Shown here piece after piece: positions 15,630-23,554 of a stretch of DNA of 64,000 nucleotides. Position 1 is the first letter of the stretch. The number at the start of each line of letters is the position of its first letter. A program made the translations under genes and the position numbers. The stretch spans positions 52,958 to 116,957 of the forward strand of contig NZ_MUYM01000070.1 of NCBI RefSeq assembly GCF_002150765.1. The letters run 5' to 3'. This stretch comes from Lentzea kentuckyensis (GTDB lineage Bacteria > Actinomycetota > Actinomycetes > Mycobacteriales > Pseudonocardiaceae). The notes below the pieces were generated by a model. The model was not told the origin of the DNA. It did not search any database and worked only from the letters and a program-made list of their open reading frames with translations.

Positions 15630-17321
15630 CAGCCAAGCACTGTGCGGGGTGGTTACAGTCGATCCGTCGCTCAGATCGTGATGCACCGCGAGGGCATGAG
15701 GAAGTAGGGCACGCCATCGGGGCCAATTCTTTGGCGTTGCGATGATCTCGGCGGGCAGGTCTGCCGTGAGCAGCGCTTGGCTGACGACCCTGGCAGCCTC
15801 TAAGTCTTCTGTGGCTGGCTCCGTTCTTGTTCGGTTGCGTAGTGAGTGCTGGAGCATCCGATGTGCGATCGTCACGTCAGCGGAGTCCCGCCGGACCAGG
15901 AACCAATCGACGAGCCTTCCGACCGTGTCTGCCCAGCTCAGAGGGTCGGCCGCCGCGCCGGCCAAGGGCTGTGGGAGTACATCGGGGTGATTGGTGAACA
16001 GATCAAGCGGAATAGGTTCGGGCGCGAGCCATGCCAGTAGATCGAGCAATTGGACGGCAGCGGGATGTTGCTCGGTCAGAGTTGCGAGCGACAGGCTCCA
16101 CAGGGTCGCCAGTGTCTCTTGACGTCCGTCAACCACCCCGCGGCTGATCATGTCGACAGTGTGGGTGCGCAGCAGCGACACATAGTCCGTCGGCCAAAGT
16201 CCCGTGACTTCCAGATAAGCGGACGCTTGTTCGATCGCTAGTGGGAGATCGCCGAGCAGCTCCGACAACTCCTCCGCCGTCTCCTGGGTGATAGCAGGTA
16301 CCCTGCGCCGAAGCAGGCTGATGCTCTCAGCGCGGTCCAAGACGTCCACGTCTAGCACCGTGCCGAGAGCGCCGAATAGAGCCCTGCGAGTCGTGATCAG
16401 CACCTGTCCTGCGCCAGAGGGAATATAGGGACGTATGTCGTTGGGGTCTTCGGCGTTGTCGAACACCAGCAACCACCGCTGTTCACCACGCAGGGCGGCC
16501 AATACCACTGCGACGACCGACGCTGGATCGGTATCCGTTCCCATCACTCTTGCCAGCTGAGCCAGGTGATCAGGAATCAGTGCAGGTTGCGCTGACGGGA
16601 TCCACCACACCACGTCGAAGTCACTGGCGAAGCGGTGCGCATACTCGATGGCAATCTGGGACTTGCCCACTCCGCCCAGACCACGCAGTGAGTGCACCGC
16701 GACAGTTCCTGACGAGTGCATCGCATCGCGCAGCCGTGCTATCGACTCGGAGCGCCCGGTGAAGTTCGGATTACGTGCAGGCACGTTCCAGACTGCTGGC
16801 AAAGCACCCGGAAACCGCGGTGCCGATGCCAAAGCCCGGCTCCCGCCAGGAAAGCCAGGGCGAGCCTCAGGCTTCATCCGGCCGCCGACAGCACCTCGGA
16901 CGATCTGGTGGAGCCGCTTGCGGGCTATCGCTTCCCCGACACCGAACAAGTCCGCCGAGACGACCGACCCCAGTAGACCCGGCCGTTCACAGTCCTGTAC
17001 CCGCAGTACCAGCAGCTTGCGGTCCTCCCCGAGCGGATCGTCTCGCCACGCCGCCTGCCACTCCACGGCCCCGTATAGGGAAGATATGTATGCCGTCGAC
17101 AGTACTGCGATCGTTCGCGCAGTCCGTCTCACGCCCTCATCTATGCGTGCGACCCAGTTGGTCCCCGGCACCATGTCCCACGCCTGCACCAATACCCGGT
17201 GCCCACGTTTTTCCAGCTCCCATGCGATCCACTCAGCCCATGCCCGATCGTCCTGGGTGTAGGACACGAAGAAGTCCCACCCGCTGTCATCAGCCACCCG
17301 CCACCGCCCATCAGTCTGCAA
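14769..17321 (-). CDS. TIR/NB-ARC/TPR STAND immune-type ATPase
   Basis: An 850-residue protein with three parts. The TIR domain (about 13-150) has WDFFVSYTQDDRAWAEWIAW and conserved E87 in AVEW. The NB-ARC ATPase (about 180-480) has RNPNFTGR, P-loop LRGLGGVGKSQIA ending K220, Walker B WLLVFDNAED, sensor LITTRR and GLPL-like GDLPLAIEQAS. Seven 42-residue TPR units fill 565-850. STAND proteins oligomerise on sensing a phage signal and activate the TIR NADase; that role is inferred. The start is TTG at 17321, or GTG at 17297; neither has a strong ribosome site. Its TIR domain closely matches that of the protein at 8965-9879. Confidence 0.9.
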   Translation of the reverse strand: MQTDGRWRVADDSGWDFFVSYTQDDRAWAEWIAWELEKRGHRVLVQAWDMVPGTNWVARIDEGVRRTARTIAVLSTAYISSLYGAVEWQAAWRDDPLGEDRKLLVLRVQDCERPGLLGSVVSADLFGVGEAIARKRLHQIVRGAVGGRMKPEARPGFPGGSRALASAPRFPGALPAVWNVPARNPNFTGRSESIARLRDAMHSSGTVAVHSLRGLGGVGKSQIAIEYAHRFASDFDVVWWIPSAQPALIPDHLAQLARVMGTDTDPASVVAVVLAALRGEQRWLLVFDNAEDPNDIRPYIPSGAGQVLITTRRALFGALGTVLDVDVLDRAESISLLRRRVPAITQETAEELSELLGDLPLAIEQASAYLEVTGLWPTDYVSLLRTHTVDMISRGVVDGRQETLATLWSLSLATLTEQHPAAVQLLDLLAWLAPEPIPLDLFTNHPDVLPQPLAGAAADPLSWADTVGRLVDWFLVRRDSADVTIAHRMLQHSLRNRTRTEPATEDLEAARVVSQALLTADLPAEIIATPKNWPRWRALLPHALAVHHDLSDGSTVTTPHSAWLLDRTATYLQTHGRPDDARPLFERALALYEDDYGPNHPQIATCLSNLGSALTALGRPDDARPLFKRALAIDEAAYGPHHPHVAIRLSNLGSALSALGLPSDARPLFERALAIDMAAYGPKHPHVATCLSNLGSALNALGRHDDARPLFERALAIYEATYGPKHPEVAACLSNLGSALSALGLPSDARPLFERALAIDEAAYGPHHPDVATCLTNLGLALNNLGRPDAARPLFERAIGIYEAAYGPNHPHVATCLSSLGLALNALGRHDDVRPWFERAQKMRKKNADS

Positions 17322-17720
17322 CCACTCAGATCGCTGATTGGGCAGACCCAGTTACCGTCGATCGCGAAGATGGCTGGGCAACGCGCTGCGCTCAACACGG
17401 ATGCAGTAGCAGGACAGTGGATTGGCCGCGCTGCGACGGTGATGCCAAGGCGTGCCGCAGACGGCACCATCCGCTCGCTCGTTTGCTGCATGATCGCGAT
17501 GCCGGTTCGTGCGGGACAGCTGCGGGACACGGGTCGCGTTCGGTAGACCTTGTGCAGGTCAGGGATCTGAGTGACTTGGTTCCAAGCTCCGCACGATGGA
17601 ACTGCGCGGCTAGACCTCGCCCACGCAGTCTGCTTCGAAGGCCCCCGTCAACGACGCCGGGGGCCTTCGTCGTGCCCTCGGCGGATTCCCGCCAGGGCAC
17701 TCGTCAGTTCCAACTGGTCG
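17322..17720. other. Gene-free region with terminator hairpin
   Basis: In this 399-nt gap I see no supported gene. One strong hairpin is present: arms 17636-17647 and 17658-17669 (CGAAGGCCCCCG with its complement, 12 bp, perfect, 10-nt loop). It probably terminates leftward transcription from the dndB-like gene. The rest should hold the STAND gene promoter, which I cannot place. Confidence 0.6.
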
Positions 17721-19004
17721 CTACGCGGCCGGGCTGGTGCTTCGTACGGCCTGTCCGGCCTTGGTCTCCGGCTTGGTCAGAGCCTGGACGGCCCTGGGGA
17801 GTGACTCCTTGCCGGAACCCGCTGACATCGAAGCGCCGGCATCGGTGACTACGACTTTGCCGCCGATGCCGTTCCAGGCGGAGGAGACGATCCAGTTGAC
17901 GTCCTTGAGCGTTGCTCGAGCCTGGGCGATCCCCTCGGCGTCGTCGCGGTAGAACGCTGCTCCCAGGCTCGCCAGTGCCACGCGGACCGCGATGGTGCGG
18001 ATCACCCGCGACTTGTCCGCGAGGACCTGTGCGCCGCCGAAGTGCCCGAAGATCTCACCGAACCATGTGACGGCGGCGGTGTGGAGCTTGTCGAAGTCGA
18101 CGCCTTCCCACTCCTCCTGTCCCTTGCGGGCGATGCTCTTCGTCTTGGCGAGAGCCTTCTGCGGGCCGATGGCGATGGACTTCACCATCTGCTCAGCGTG
18201 CGTCAGCAGGATCCACTCGTTCTGCGACTGGTGAGTACTGGTCAGCTGCCTGCCAGTCGTAGCGACGCCGATCTTCAGCTCGTCGAAGATCTTCTTGGTG
18301 GCACTGATCCACTTGTTGCGCGGGTCCAGGTTCGCCTTTGTGATCGTGTCGACCGGCGTCCCCTCGAAGTTGAGATCCACGAACATCTGTGCTGCGTGGT
18401 TCGTGGTAATCCCGTGGTAGATCTCGATGGTGACCAGCTGGTTTAGCAGTTTGTCCTTGAGCGCCGCGGGAACGCTGGGGTCGGCGTTGATGAGGATTCC
18501 GGCCTGGTGCCGGCATTCACCGTCGGCGAGGGCGCCGCGTCCCAGGTGGCCGTAGTCGTAGATGGTCCACGGGCTCGGGACGCCGTCGATCGAGATGTTG
18601 GCGTCTCGCTCTTCGAACGACTCCGGCCACACGGCCACGAAACCCGGCAGAACGCCGAACGCCTCGGTCGGGCTGACCGCGAATTGTTTCAGCAGGTACT
18701 CGCGCAGGGCGCCCGTCGTGTTCTTCATCTTCGCGGTCGGCACGAGCCTGGTCACCGGCACGGACTTACCGCCAACGCTGCGACGTTCCAGGTTCGCCTT
18801 GAGGAACGGCCGCTGCATCATTCCGCGCATGGGAGCGAGCACCTCAGCGCGCGGGTCGACGGACTTGCCGTCGGCCAAATCGCGCATCGCTTCCTCGAGC
18901 ACCAGCCCTGAGATGTGGTTGTCGAGAACCCACTGGAACGGAACAACGGTGGTGAAGTGGAACTCGCTGCGGCGAATCCCGGTAATCGTCTTGGGGATGA
19001 GCAC
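17721..19004 (-). CDS. Orphan DndB-like DGQHR-domain protein
   Basis: A 427-residue protein of the DndB/DGQHR family. The signature region reads DGECRHQAGI at 161-170, a divergent form of DGQHR, and later MFVDLNFEGTPVD matches the family's second conserved block. DndB proteins bind DNA and repress dnd phosphorothioation operons; related DGQHR proteins occur in other defence loci. No dndA, C, D, E or restriction genes are nearby, so it is an orphan. The start is GTG at 19004. Three CTCGAGT boxes lie 120-180 bp upstream and could be its binding sites; that link is inference. Confidence 0.72.
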   Translation of the reverse strand: MLIPKTITGIRRSEFHFTTVVPFQWVLDNHISGLVLEEAMRDLADGKSVDPRAEVLAPMRGMMQRPFLKANLERRSVGGKSVPVTRLVPTAKMKNTTGALREYLLKQFAVSPTEAFGVLPGFVAVWPESFEERDANISIDGVPSPWTIYDYGHLGRGALADGECRHQAGILINADPSVPAALKDKLLNQLVTIEIYHGITTNHAAQMFVDLNFEGTPVDTITKANLDPRNKWISATKKIFDELKIGVATTGRQLTSTHQSQNEWILLTHAEQMVKSIAIGPQKALAKTKSIARKGQEEWEGVDFDKLHTAAVTWFGEIFGHFGGAQVLADKSRVIRTIAVRVALASLGAAFYRDDAEGIAQARATLKDVNWIVSSAWNGIGGKVVVTDAGASMSAGSGKESLPRAVQALTKPETKAGQAVRSTSPAA

Positions 19005-19123
19005 TCTGGTCCGCTTCCCTCGTCATCTGTTGATCTTGGCGCTCTGATGCGGCGGCTCGTGGCTCGCGATGCTTTGGAGCACGCACGCATGCATGCCCTT
19101 GTCGTTCGCGGTGTGACCGACAG

Positions 19124-19184
19124 CTCGAGTGAGCGAGAAGCGTACTCGAGTTCAACTTTTTGGTGCCATCCAGGTCGCTCGAGT
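19124..19184. promoter_or_regulatory. Three CTCGAGT boxes upstream of dndB-like gene
   Basis: CTCGAGT occurs at 19124-19130, 19145-19151 and 19178-19184. The first and third sit in an 11-bp direct repeat GCTCGAGTGAG. Starts are 21 and 33 bp apart, about two and three helical turns, and the core CTCGAG is palindromic. They could be operator sites for the adjacent DNA-binding protein. Confidence 0.5.
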
Positions 19185-19260
19185 GAGAGATCCACGATCA
19201 GGGTGTCGCGTATGGGCGTGTGTGATCATCATGCTAATGTGCCGCATCTCGCAGAGGAAC

Positions 19261-19334
19261 GTTATCGCGCGAGATAACGGACATCTCTCGCAAGACGAGA
19301 GCGGCTCCCTCCGCATGCAGGCAGAGGGAGCCGC
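19261..19334. other. Palindrome plus strong hairpin in the 19005-19436 gap
   Basis: GTTATC-GCGCGA-GATAAC (19261-19278) is a palindromic site. GCGGCTCCCTC (19301-19311) pairs perfectly with GAGGGAGCCGC (19324-19334), forming an 11-bp terminator-like hairpin about 100 bp before the 86-aa gene, so it may be an attenuator or insulator. No gene is supported elsewhere in this 432-nt gap. Confidence 0.5.
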
Positions 19335-19436
19335 TGTGATCTCCGTTAGCGCTCTCAACAGGCGTTACCTGCGCAATTCCAAGCGAGGAGTCGCAGGAAA
19401 CGCTGCCGTCAAGTTGTCTATTCAGAGGAGATCAGT

Positions 19437-19697
19437 GTGTCACAAGGCCAGCCGCCGAAGCACGACGAGCCGGATGACTCGAAGCCGGACGACTCAAAGC
19501 CTGAGAACCTCTGGCGCTTCCTGCGCGAAGGCCCGTCCACGTGGCCCGGTGTCATCCGGAGCCTCGTCCTCGCCGCAGGTCTCACCCTGCTCGGCGTCGT
19601 GGTGCTCGCGTTCGTGGTCTGGAAGGGAGTCCAGCTCGAGTTCCCCGGCGTGAACGTCGGTCCGGCGCAGATGTTCGCCGTGGAGCTCCTCGGCTGA
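19437..19697 (+). CDS. Small membrane protein, 86 aa
   Basis: An 86-residue protein with an acidic Pro/Asp/Lys-rich N-terminus (MSQGQPPKHDEPDDSKPDD), one strong membrane helix (SLVLAAGLTLLGVVVLAFVVW) and a short external tail. The start is GTG at 19437 with AGAGGAG seven bases upstream. A hairpin terminator follows at 19718. A generic actinomycete small membrane protein of unknown role. Confidence 0.75.
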   Translation: MSQGQPPKHDEPDDSKPDDSKPENLWRFLREGPSTWPGVIRSLVLAAGLTLLGVVVLAFVVWKGVQLEFPGVNVGPAQMFAVELLG

Positions 19698-19717
19698 GGT
19701 GCGCGCCCTCGGATCTT

Positions 19718-19747
19718 CGAAGGCCCTCGTCGACGCGGGGGCCTTCG
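19718..19747 (+). terminator. Terminator after the 86-aa membrane protein gene
   Basis: CGAAGGCCCTCG and CGGGGGCCTTCG pair over 12 bp with one wobble position and a six-base loop, 21 bp after the stop codon. Confidence 0.7.
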
Positions 19748-19888
19748 TCGGTCTTGTCTCGTGCCGCGCAGCGATGCGAAACCCGGCACGGCTCGTCACG
19801 CGCAACGGCTCCATACGTTGGTTCCGCTCAGCAATACATGCGCACGAGAAGCGTAAGGAACGGAGCTGAGCGCAGTAGCGTTGGGGGA

Positions 19889-20266
19889 GTGCCCAACATT
19901 CTCGTGATCGGCTTCGACCCGCACACCATCCCCGGCTTCGACGCGGCCCCGGTCGCGGCCGCCATCGAACAAAGCAGCAAGGCGTTCGCCGAGCTGGGCC
20001 TCGCCGAAGACCTCTTCCTCATCGACTTCGCCGAACTGGACGGCCGCGCCCAGGCCAAGCTCGTCGAGAAGCTCGGCCAGAGTCAGTACGACGCAGTGGT
20101 GGTCGGCGGTGGCATCCGCAAGGGCCCCGGCCTGTTGGAGCTCTTCCAAACCGTGGTCAACCTCGTGCACTGGCACCAGCCGGACGCGGCGATCACCTTC
20201 AACGACAGCGCCGGCGACAGCCCGGACTGGGTGCTCAAGGCGCTGGAGCAGCGGCGAAATCGCTAG
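19889..20266 (+). CDS. Unknown protein, first of a tandem paralogous pair
   Basis: A 125-residue protein beginning MPNILVIGFDPHTIPGFDAA, with a central VVVGGGIRKGPGLLELFQTVV and a final helix. The pattern of short beta strands and helices suggests a Rossmann-like or flavodoxin-like alpha/beta fold with a Gly-rich VGGGIRK loop, but I recognise no family. The next gene is a close paralogue. No ribosome site precedes GTG 19889, while TAGCGT ends seven bases earlier, so the message is probably leaderless. Function unknown. Confidence 0.75.
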   Translation: MPNILVIGFDPHTIPGFDAAPVAAAIEQSSKAFAELGLAEDLFLIDFAELDGRAQAKLVEKLGQSQYDAVVVGGGIRKGPGLLELFQTVVNLVHWHQPDAAITFNDSAGDSPDWVLKALEQRRNR

Positions 20267-20289
20267 CGCCGGGCGATAGTTTCGAGAGC

Positions 20290-20658
20290 GTGCCAAACGT
20301 TCTCGTCATCGGATTCGACCCCGACACCATCCCCGGCTTCGAGCCCGGAGCCGTCGCCGCGCAACTCGACGAGGGCAGCAGGCGGTTCGCGGAGCTGGGG
20401 ATGGTGGAAGAGCGGTGCCTGATCGGCTTCGGCGAACTGGACGGCGTTGAAACCGTGATCGTCGAACGGCTGCAGAAGAAGCAGTACGACGTCGTGGTGG
20501 TCGGCGGCGGCATCCGCAAGCCGCCGGAGCTGCTCGGCCTCTTCCAGACCATCGTCAACCTCGTGCACCGCCACCAGCCGCAGGCCGCCATCGCGTTCAA
20601 CAGCGGTCCGACCGACAGTGCGGACTGGGCGCTCAAGGCGCTCGAACAACGGCACTAG
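20290..20658 (+). CDS. Unknown protein, second of a tandem paralogous pair
   Basis: A 122-residue paralogue of the preceding protein, sharing the N-terminal PNxLVIGFDPxTIPGF, the central VVVGGGIRKxPxLLxLFQT and the end LKALEQR. The duplicates lie 23 bp apart. GTG 20290 has no ribosome site; TAGTTT ends seven bases upstream, so each copy seems to have its own leaderless promoter. Its last bases overlap the convergent membrane gene. Function unknown. Confidence 0.75.
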   Translation: MPNVLVIGFDPDTIPGFEPGAVAAQLDEGSRRFAELGMVEERCLIGFGELDGVETVIVERLQKKQYDVVVVGGGIRKPPELLGLFQTIVNLVHRHQPQAAIAFNSGPTDSADWALKALEQRH

Positions 20659-20915
20659 AACACGGTCCGCCAGGCCCACCAAGCCAGCAGCCCCAGGCCG
20701 AACAGCACCCCCAGCACGACCCACGCCAGCAGCACCTCGAACGCGCCCTCACCGACCTCACGGCCCCACCACTTCAGCGAGCGCCAGAAGCGGTATGGCG
20801 CCGAGTACAGCCATGCGAAGAATCGGCGCTGCCACCAAGGGCGCGATGCCTCAAGCCGTGCCTCACGCACGGCCCGACGCGCTGCCTCACGATCGTGGTC
20901 CCCCATGAGGTTCAT
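20655..20915 (-). CDS. Small Trp-rich membrane protein, 86 aa
   Basis: An 86-residue protein with a basic N-terminal half (REAARRAVREARLEASRPWW) followed by aromatic-rich sequence and a C-terminal membrane helix (LLAWVVLGVLFGLGLLAWWA). The start is ATG at 20915, or ATG three codons later. It converges on, and overlaps by 4 nt, the preceding gene. Function unknown. Confidence 0.65.
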   Translation of the reverse strand: MNLMGDHDREAARRAVREARLEASRPWWQRRFFAWLYSAPYRFWRSLKWWGREVGEGAFEVLLAWVVLGVLFGLGLLAWWAWRTVF

Positions 20916-21397
20916 AGTGCCGTGAACCCCCAGAGGCCCGTATCCGTAACCCTCTTCAGAACAGCACTAAACGCTGTCCAGCGATCAAGTCCGCGCAGGT
21001 CAGCGTCACACACTCCAACAACACTACGAAGCGTGACTGCATCACTCGATCGCGTGGTCGTCGACCTAACCCATAACGAGAGCCGGGCTTACGCCGAACT
21101 AACAGACAGCTCCGCCAGTTCGTCAGGAGGCAACGATGAACTTAAGCAGGACGCAAGCGGCTCGCTGACTGTCTGTTAGCAGCGCATGGCCCAAGTCATC
21201 GGAAACGTGACGAGAGTCACCCAGCGGGCGCTCAGGCTTGCCTGCGCTCGTGACGCGAGGTTACGTTCTCGCCCGCCGATAACGGTTTGGTCACCGGCAG
21301 GACACAGGAACCACAGTGCATAGGGTCCTAAGTCCGGTCCGGAATCCCCCGCCGAGCAAGTCCGGTGGCCAAGCTCCCCGACGCAGGAGGCTCCCCC
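20916..21397. other. Long leader/intergenic region before the SLT gene
   Basis: This 482-nt region holds an 11-bp inverted repeat (CTAACAGACAG at 21099-21109 with its complement at 21169-21179) enclosing a minimal reading frame, and a palindrome GTGAC-GAGA-GTCAC at 21207-21220. Fragments GCCGATAACGG, GGAACCAC and ATAGGGT near 21275-21335 recall pieces of a c-di-AMP riboswitch but do not make a convincing match. A long regulated leader is likely. Confidence 0.45.
21136..21168 (+). CDS. Possible 10-residue leader peptide
   Basis: ATG at 21136 is preceded by AGGAGG with five-base spacing and encodes MNLSRTQAAR then TGA. Its third codon is TTA, which is rare in high-GC actinomycetes and in streptomycetes depends on the bldA tRNA. 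It lies inside an inverted repeat 230 nt before the SLT-domain gene, so it may be a regulatory upstream frame. It may also be chance. Confidence 0.3.
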   Translation: MNLSRTQAAR

Positions 21398-22192
21398 TTG
21401 GCCCGGCACAGCAAGGCCGCCGGCCGAACCGTGTACACGGTCGTGCCCACAGCTGAAACGAAACCCGGCGCTCACCGCGTCGAGGACGACAAGGTTCCGC
21501 TCGCTCACCGCGTGAGCGCGATCGTCGTCGCAGCAGGTGTCGCCGCCGGCACCGCCGCCATCGCCAACGCCGCTACCAGCGGGTCGTCCACCGAACTGGC
21601 CGCTGGCGCCGCCGAGCTGGGAGCCCTCCCGGACCAGCAGGCCAAGTCGATCCAGACGGTTCACGACGTCAATCCTGGCAACCAGGTCGGCAGGCTCCTG
21701 CAGTTCCAGCAGATGTACGCGCAGCAGACGTTCGAGCAGGCCACCAAGGTCGCCGCGGACGCCCATGCTCAGCGCGAGGCGGCCGCCAAGGCCGAGGCCG
21801 AGCGTCAGATCGAGATGCGCAAGCCGGCCAAGCAGCGCGAGGTCGAGGGCTGGATCAAGGAAGCCATCAAGGTCCTGCAGGCCAACGGCACGAACATCGA
21901 CAACAACAGCGTCGATGAGATCTACACGATCATCATGAAGGAGTCGAACGGCAACCCCAACGCCGTGAACAACTGGGACTCCAACGCGATGAGGGGCACG
22001 CCTTCCAAGGGCCTGATGCAGTGCATCGACCCGACGTTCCGCGCCTACAAGCTGCCCGGCTACGACAACATCCTCGCGCCGGTCGACAACATCATCGCGG
22101 GCGTTCGCTACACCTACGCGCGCTACGGCGGCTTCCAGAACCACCCCGGCCTGGTCTCCATTGGCCTGGGTGGCGGGTACCGGGGGTACTAA
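21398..22192 (+). CDS. Secreted lytic transglycosylase (SLT domain)
   Basis: A 264-residue exported protein. After a basic N-terminus, a hydrophobic stretch (about 39-60, VSAIVVAAGVAAGTAAIANA) should act as signal peptide. An Ala/Glu/Gln-rich coiled segment follows (100-150), then a C-terminal SLT lysozyme-like domain with the IIMKESNGNP motif (catalytic E182) and GLMQ at 205-208. It would cleave peptidoglycan glycan strands during growth or resuscitation. The TTG at 21398 was chosen because AGGAGG lies exactly seven bases upstream; GTG 21365 lacks this. The long leader suggests post-transcriptional control. Confidence 0.88.
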   Translation: MARHSKAAGRTVYTVVPTAETKPGAHRVEDDKVPLAHRVSAIVVAAGVAAGTAAIANAATSGSSTELAAGAAELGALPDQQAKSIQTVHDVNPGNQVGRLLQFQQMYAQQTFEQATKVAADAHAQREAAAKAEAERQIEMRKPAKQREVEGWIKEAIKVLQANGTNIDNNSVDEIYTIIMKESNGNPNAVNNWDSNAMRGTPSKGLMQCIDPTFRAYKLPGYDNILAPVDNIIAGVRYTYARYGGFQNHPGLVSIGLGGGYRGY

Positions 22193-22340
22193 AGAGGCCA
22201 ATCACGCCGTGTCGGGGTGCGCGAAACCCATCGGCGAGCGATGCTGTCAAACAGGTTCACCCACAAGCATGGCGGCCCTAGCGGGCGCACGCCCGGTAGT
22301 GCTCCCATCGAAGCGATTTCCCGAACGCAGGGAGTGGCCG

Positions 22341-22490
22341 ATGAACGAGCAACAGGCACGCGACGACGAGCTGGCGAAGATCCGCTCGGAGGCGACGAGT
22401 TGGCTGGCCAAGATGGCCAAAGCCCAGCAACGTCCCAAAGTCGAACAGCGGAGGCCTGAGCACGACGCCATGACACCCGCGAAGAAGTAA
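22341..22490 (+). CDS. Small hypothetical protein, 49 aa
   Basis: A 49-residue charged helical protein (MNEQQARDDELAKIRSEATS, ending MTPAKK). The ATG at 22341 has AGGGAG eight bases upstream. It stands alone between the SLT gene and a terminator shared with the LysR gene. No domain recognised; reality is likely but unproven. Confidence 0.5.
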   Translation: MNEQQARDDELAKIRSEATSWLAKMAKAQQRPKVEQRRPEHDAMTPAKK

Positions 22491-22512
22491 GGACAGCAGC
22501 ACCCCAACAGGG

Positions 22513-22538
22513 AGCGCCTCGGCTACGGCCGGGGCGCT
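22513..22538. terminator. Bidirectional terminator
   Basis: AGCGCCTCGGC and GCCGGGGCGCT pair over 11 bp with one wobble around a TACG loop. It overlaps the end of the LysR-type gene and follows the 49-aa gene, so it can serve both strands. Confidence 0.7.
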
Positions 22539-23554
22539 TCTGCTTTGAAGGCCGACCACAGCAGGTTCAACGGATGGTCCGCCGGATGCTTCGACAGCTC
22601 GTCCGTTCGGGCGAAAACGCCCACCAGCCGCTCCAGCGAGTCATCTGAGAGCTCGACGACGCGAAGCCCTCCGCCCTCCCGGAGTTCGTTGTTCGACGCC
22701 ACCACGCCCAAACCAGACGTCACGATCATGGCTCCCTGGACCAGGTTCGAGCGCAGCAACGAGATGCCGTACTGGATCTCGTCGATCTCGGCCGCGATGT
22801 CGAGCCCCTGCCGGTAGTCCGGCCCGAACCAGCCGCGCAGGAACTCCGCGATCAACCCGGCCCCCGGCACCACCAACGGCACCGAGCGCAACGACGGCAC
22901 GCGCACGCGATCTCCGACGACGGTCGTCGGCAGGTTCGTCAGCAACGCCAGCCCGCCGCGCCGCCACTCGATCACGTCGAACTCGGGACGCTCCCAGCCC
23001 GCGCCCGCCCGCGTCACGACGCTGCCGCAGACGATGTCGACCTCCTGCGTCTCGAGCTTCGTCCAGATGTCCTTGGTGCGGATGTGCACGACCTTGAGGT
23101 CCACGTCGCGCTCCCGGAACTCGTCCGCGACGTGGTGCCACGCCTTCGCGAGCGTGTCGAGCATGTATCGGGTGGTGCCGACGGTGACGGTCGTGCCGAG
23201 CTTGCGGCGGCACTCGTGAATTCCGTCGAGCCACTCCGCGAGTGTCTCCCGCGCCAATTCGACGAGCGACTCACCAGTAGGCGTGAACAGCACGTCTTTT
23301 CCGCGTCCCTGCTTCACCACGAGCGGTTCGCCGCACAGTTGCTGGAAGTTCCTGTTCAACGTGTCGATCTGCTTCTGAACGCTCGACTGCTCACGTCCCA
23401 GCGCCCGCGCCGCCCGCAGGGCCGAACGGGTCTCGTGCACCGTCAGGAGCGTCCTGAGCTGGTCCATTGTGGTATCCAGGAGTGCGCCGGGCATGTTCAG
23501 CAGACGGTGCAGCGAGGTGCTGGTGGGAAGCACCAACTGGGACGAGCCGGACAT
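22523..23554 (-). CDS. LysR-family transcriptional regulator
   Basis: A 343-residue LysR-type regulator. The N-terminal winged HTH (about 28-95) contains RTLLTVHETRSALRAARALG then QSSVQKQIDTLNRNFQQLCG. The effector-binding domain begins near 115 (LGTTVTVGTTRYMLDTLAKA). The ATG at 23554 was chosen for GAGAGGG six bases upstream; a start 17 codons earlier lacks this. It is divergent from the NuoB/C/I-like trio, the usual arrangement of a LysR protein and its target, so that cluster is its likely regulon. Confidence 0.85.
   Translation of the reverse strand: MSGSSQLVLPTSTSLHRLLNMPGALLDTTMDQLRTLLTVHETRSALRAARALGREQSSVQKQIDTLNRNFQQLCGEPLVVKQGRGKDVLFTPTGESLVELARETLAEWLDGIHECRRKLGTTVTVGTTRYMLDTLAKAWHHVADEFRERDVDLKVVHIRTKDIWTKLETQEVDIVCGSVVTRAGAGWERPEFDVIEWRRGGLALLTNLPTTVVGDRVRVPSLRSVPLVVPGAGLIAEFLRGWFGPDYRQGLDIAAEIDEIQYGISLLRSNLVQGAMIVTSGLGVVASNNELREGGGLRVVELSDDSLERLVGVFARTDELSKHPADHPLNLLWSAFKAEAPRP

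Noticed and set aside
17199..17546. Rightward reading frame near the STAND gene 5' end
   Set aside because: It overlaps the TIR-coding start, has no ribosome site and no recognisable domain.
21260..21340. c-di-AMP (ydaO/yuaA) riboswitch
   Set aside because: Only short fragments fit and I cannot assemble the conserved pairing; a covariance search is needed, so it is not claimed as a feature.
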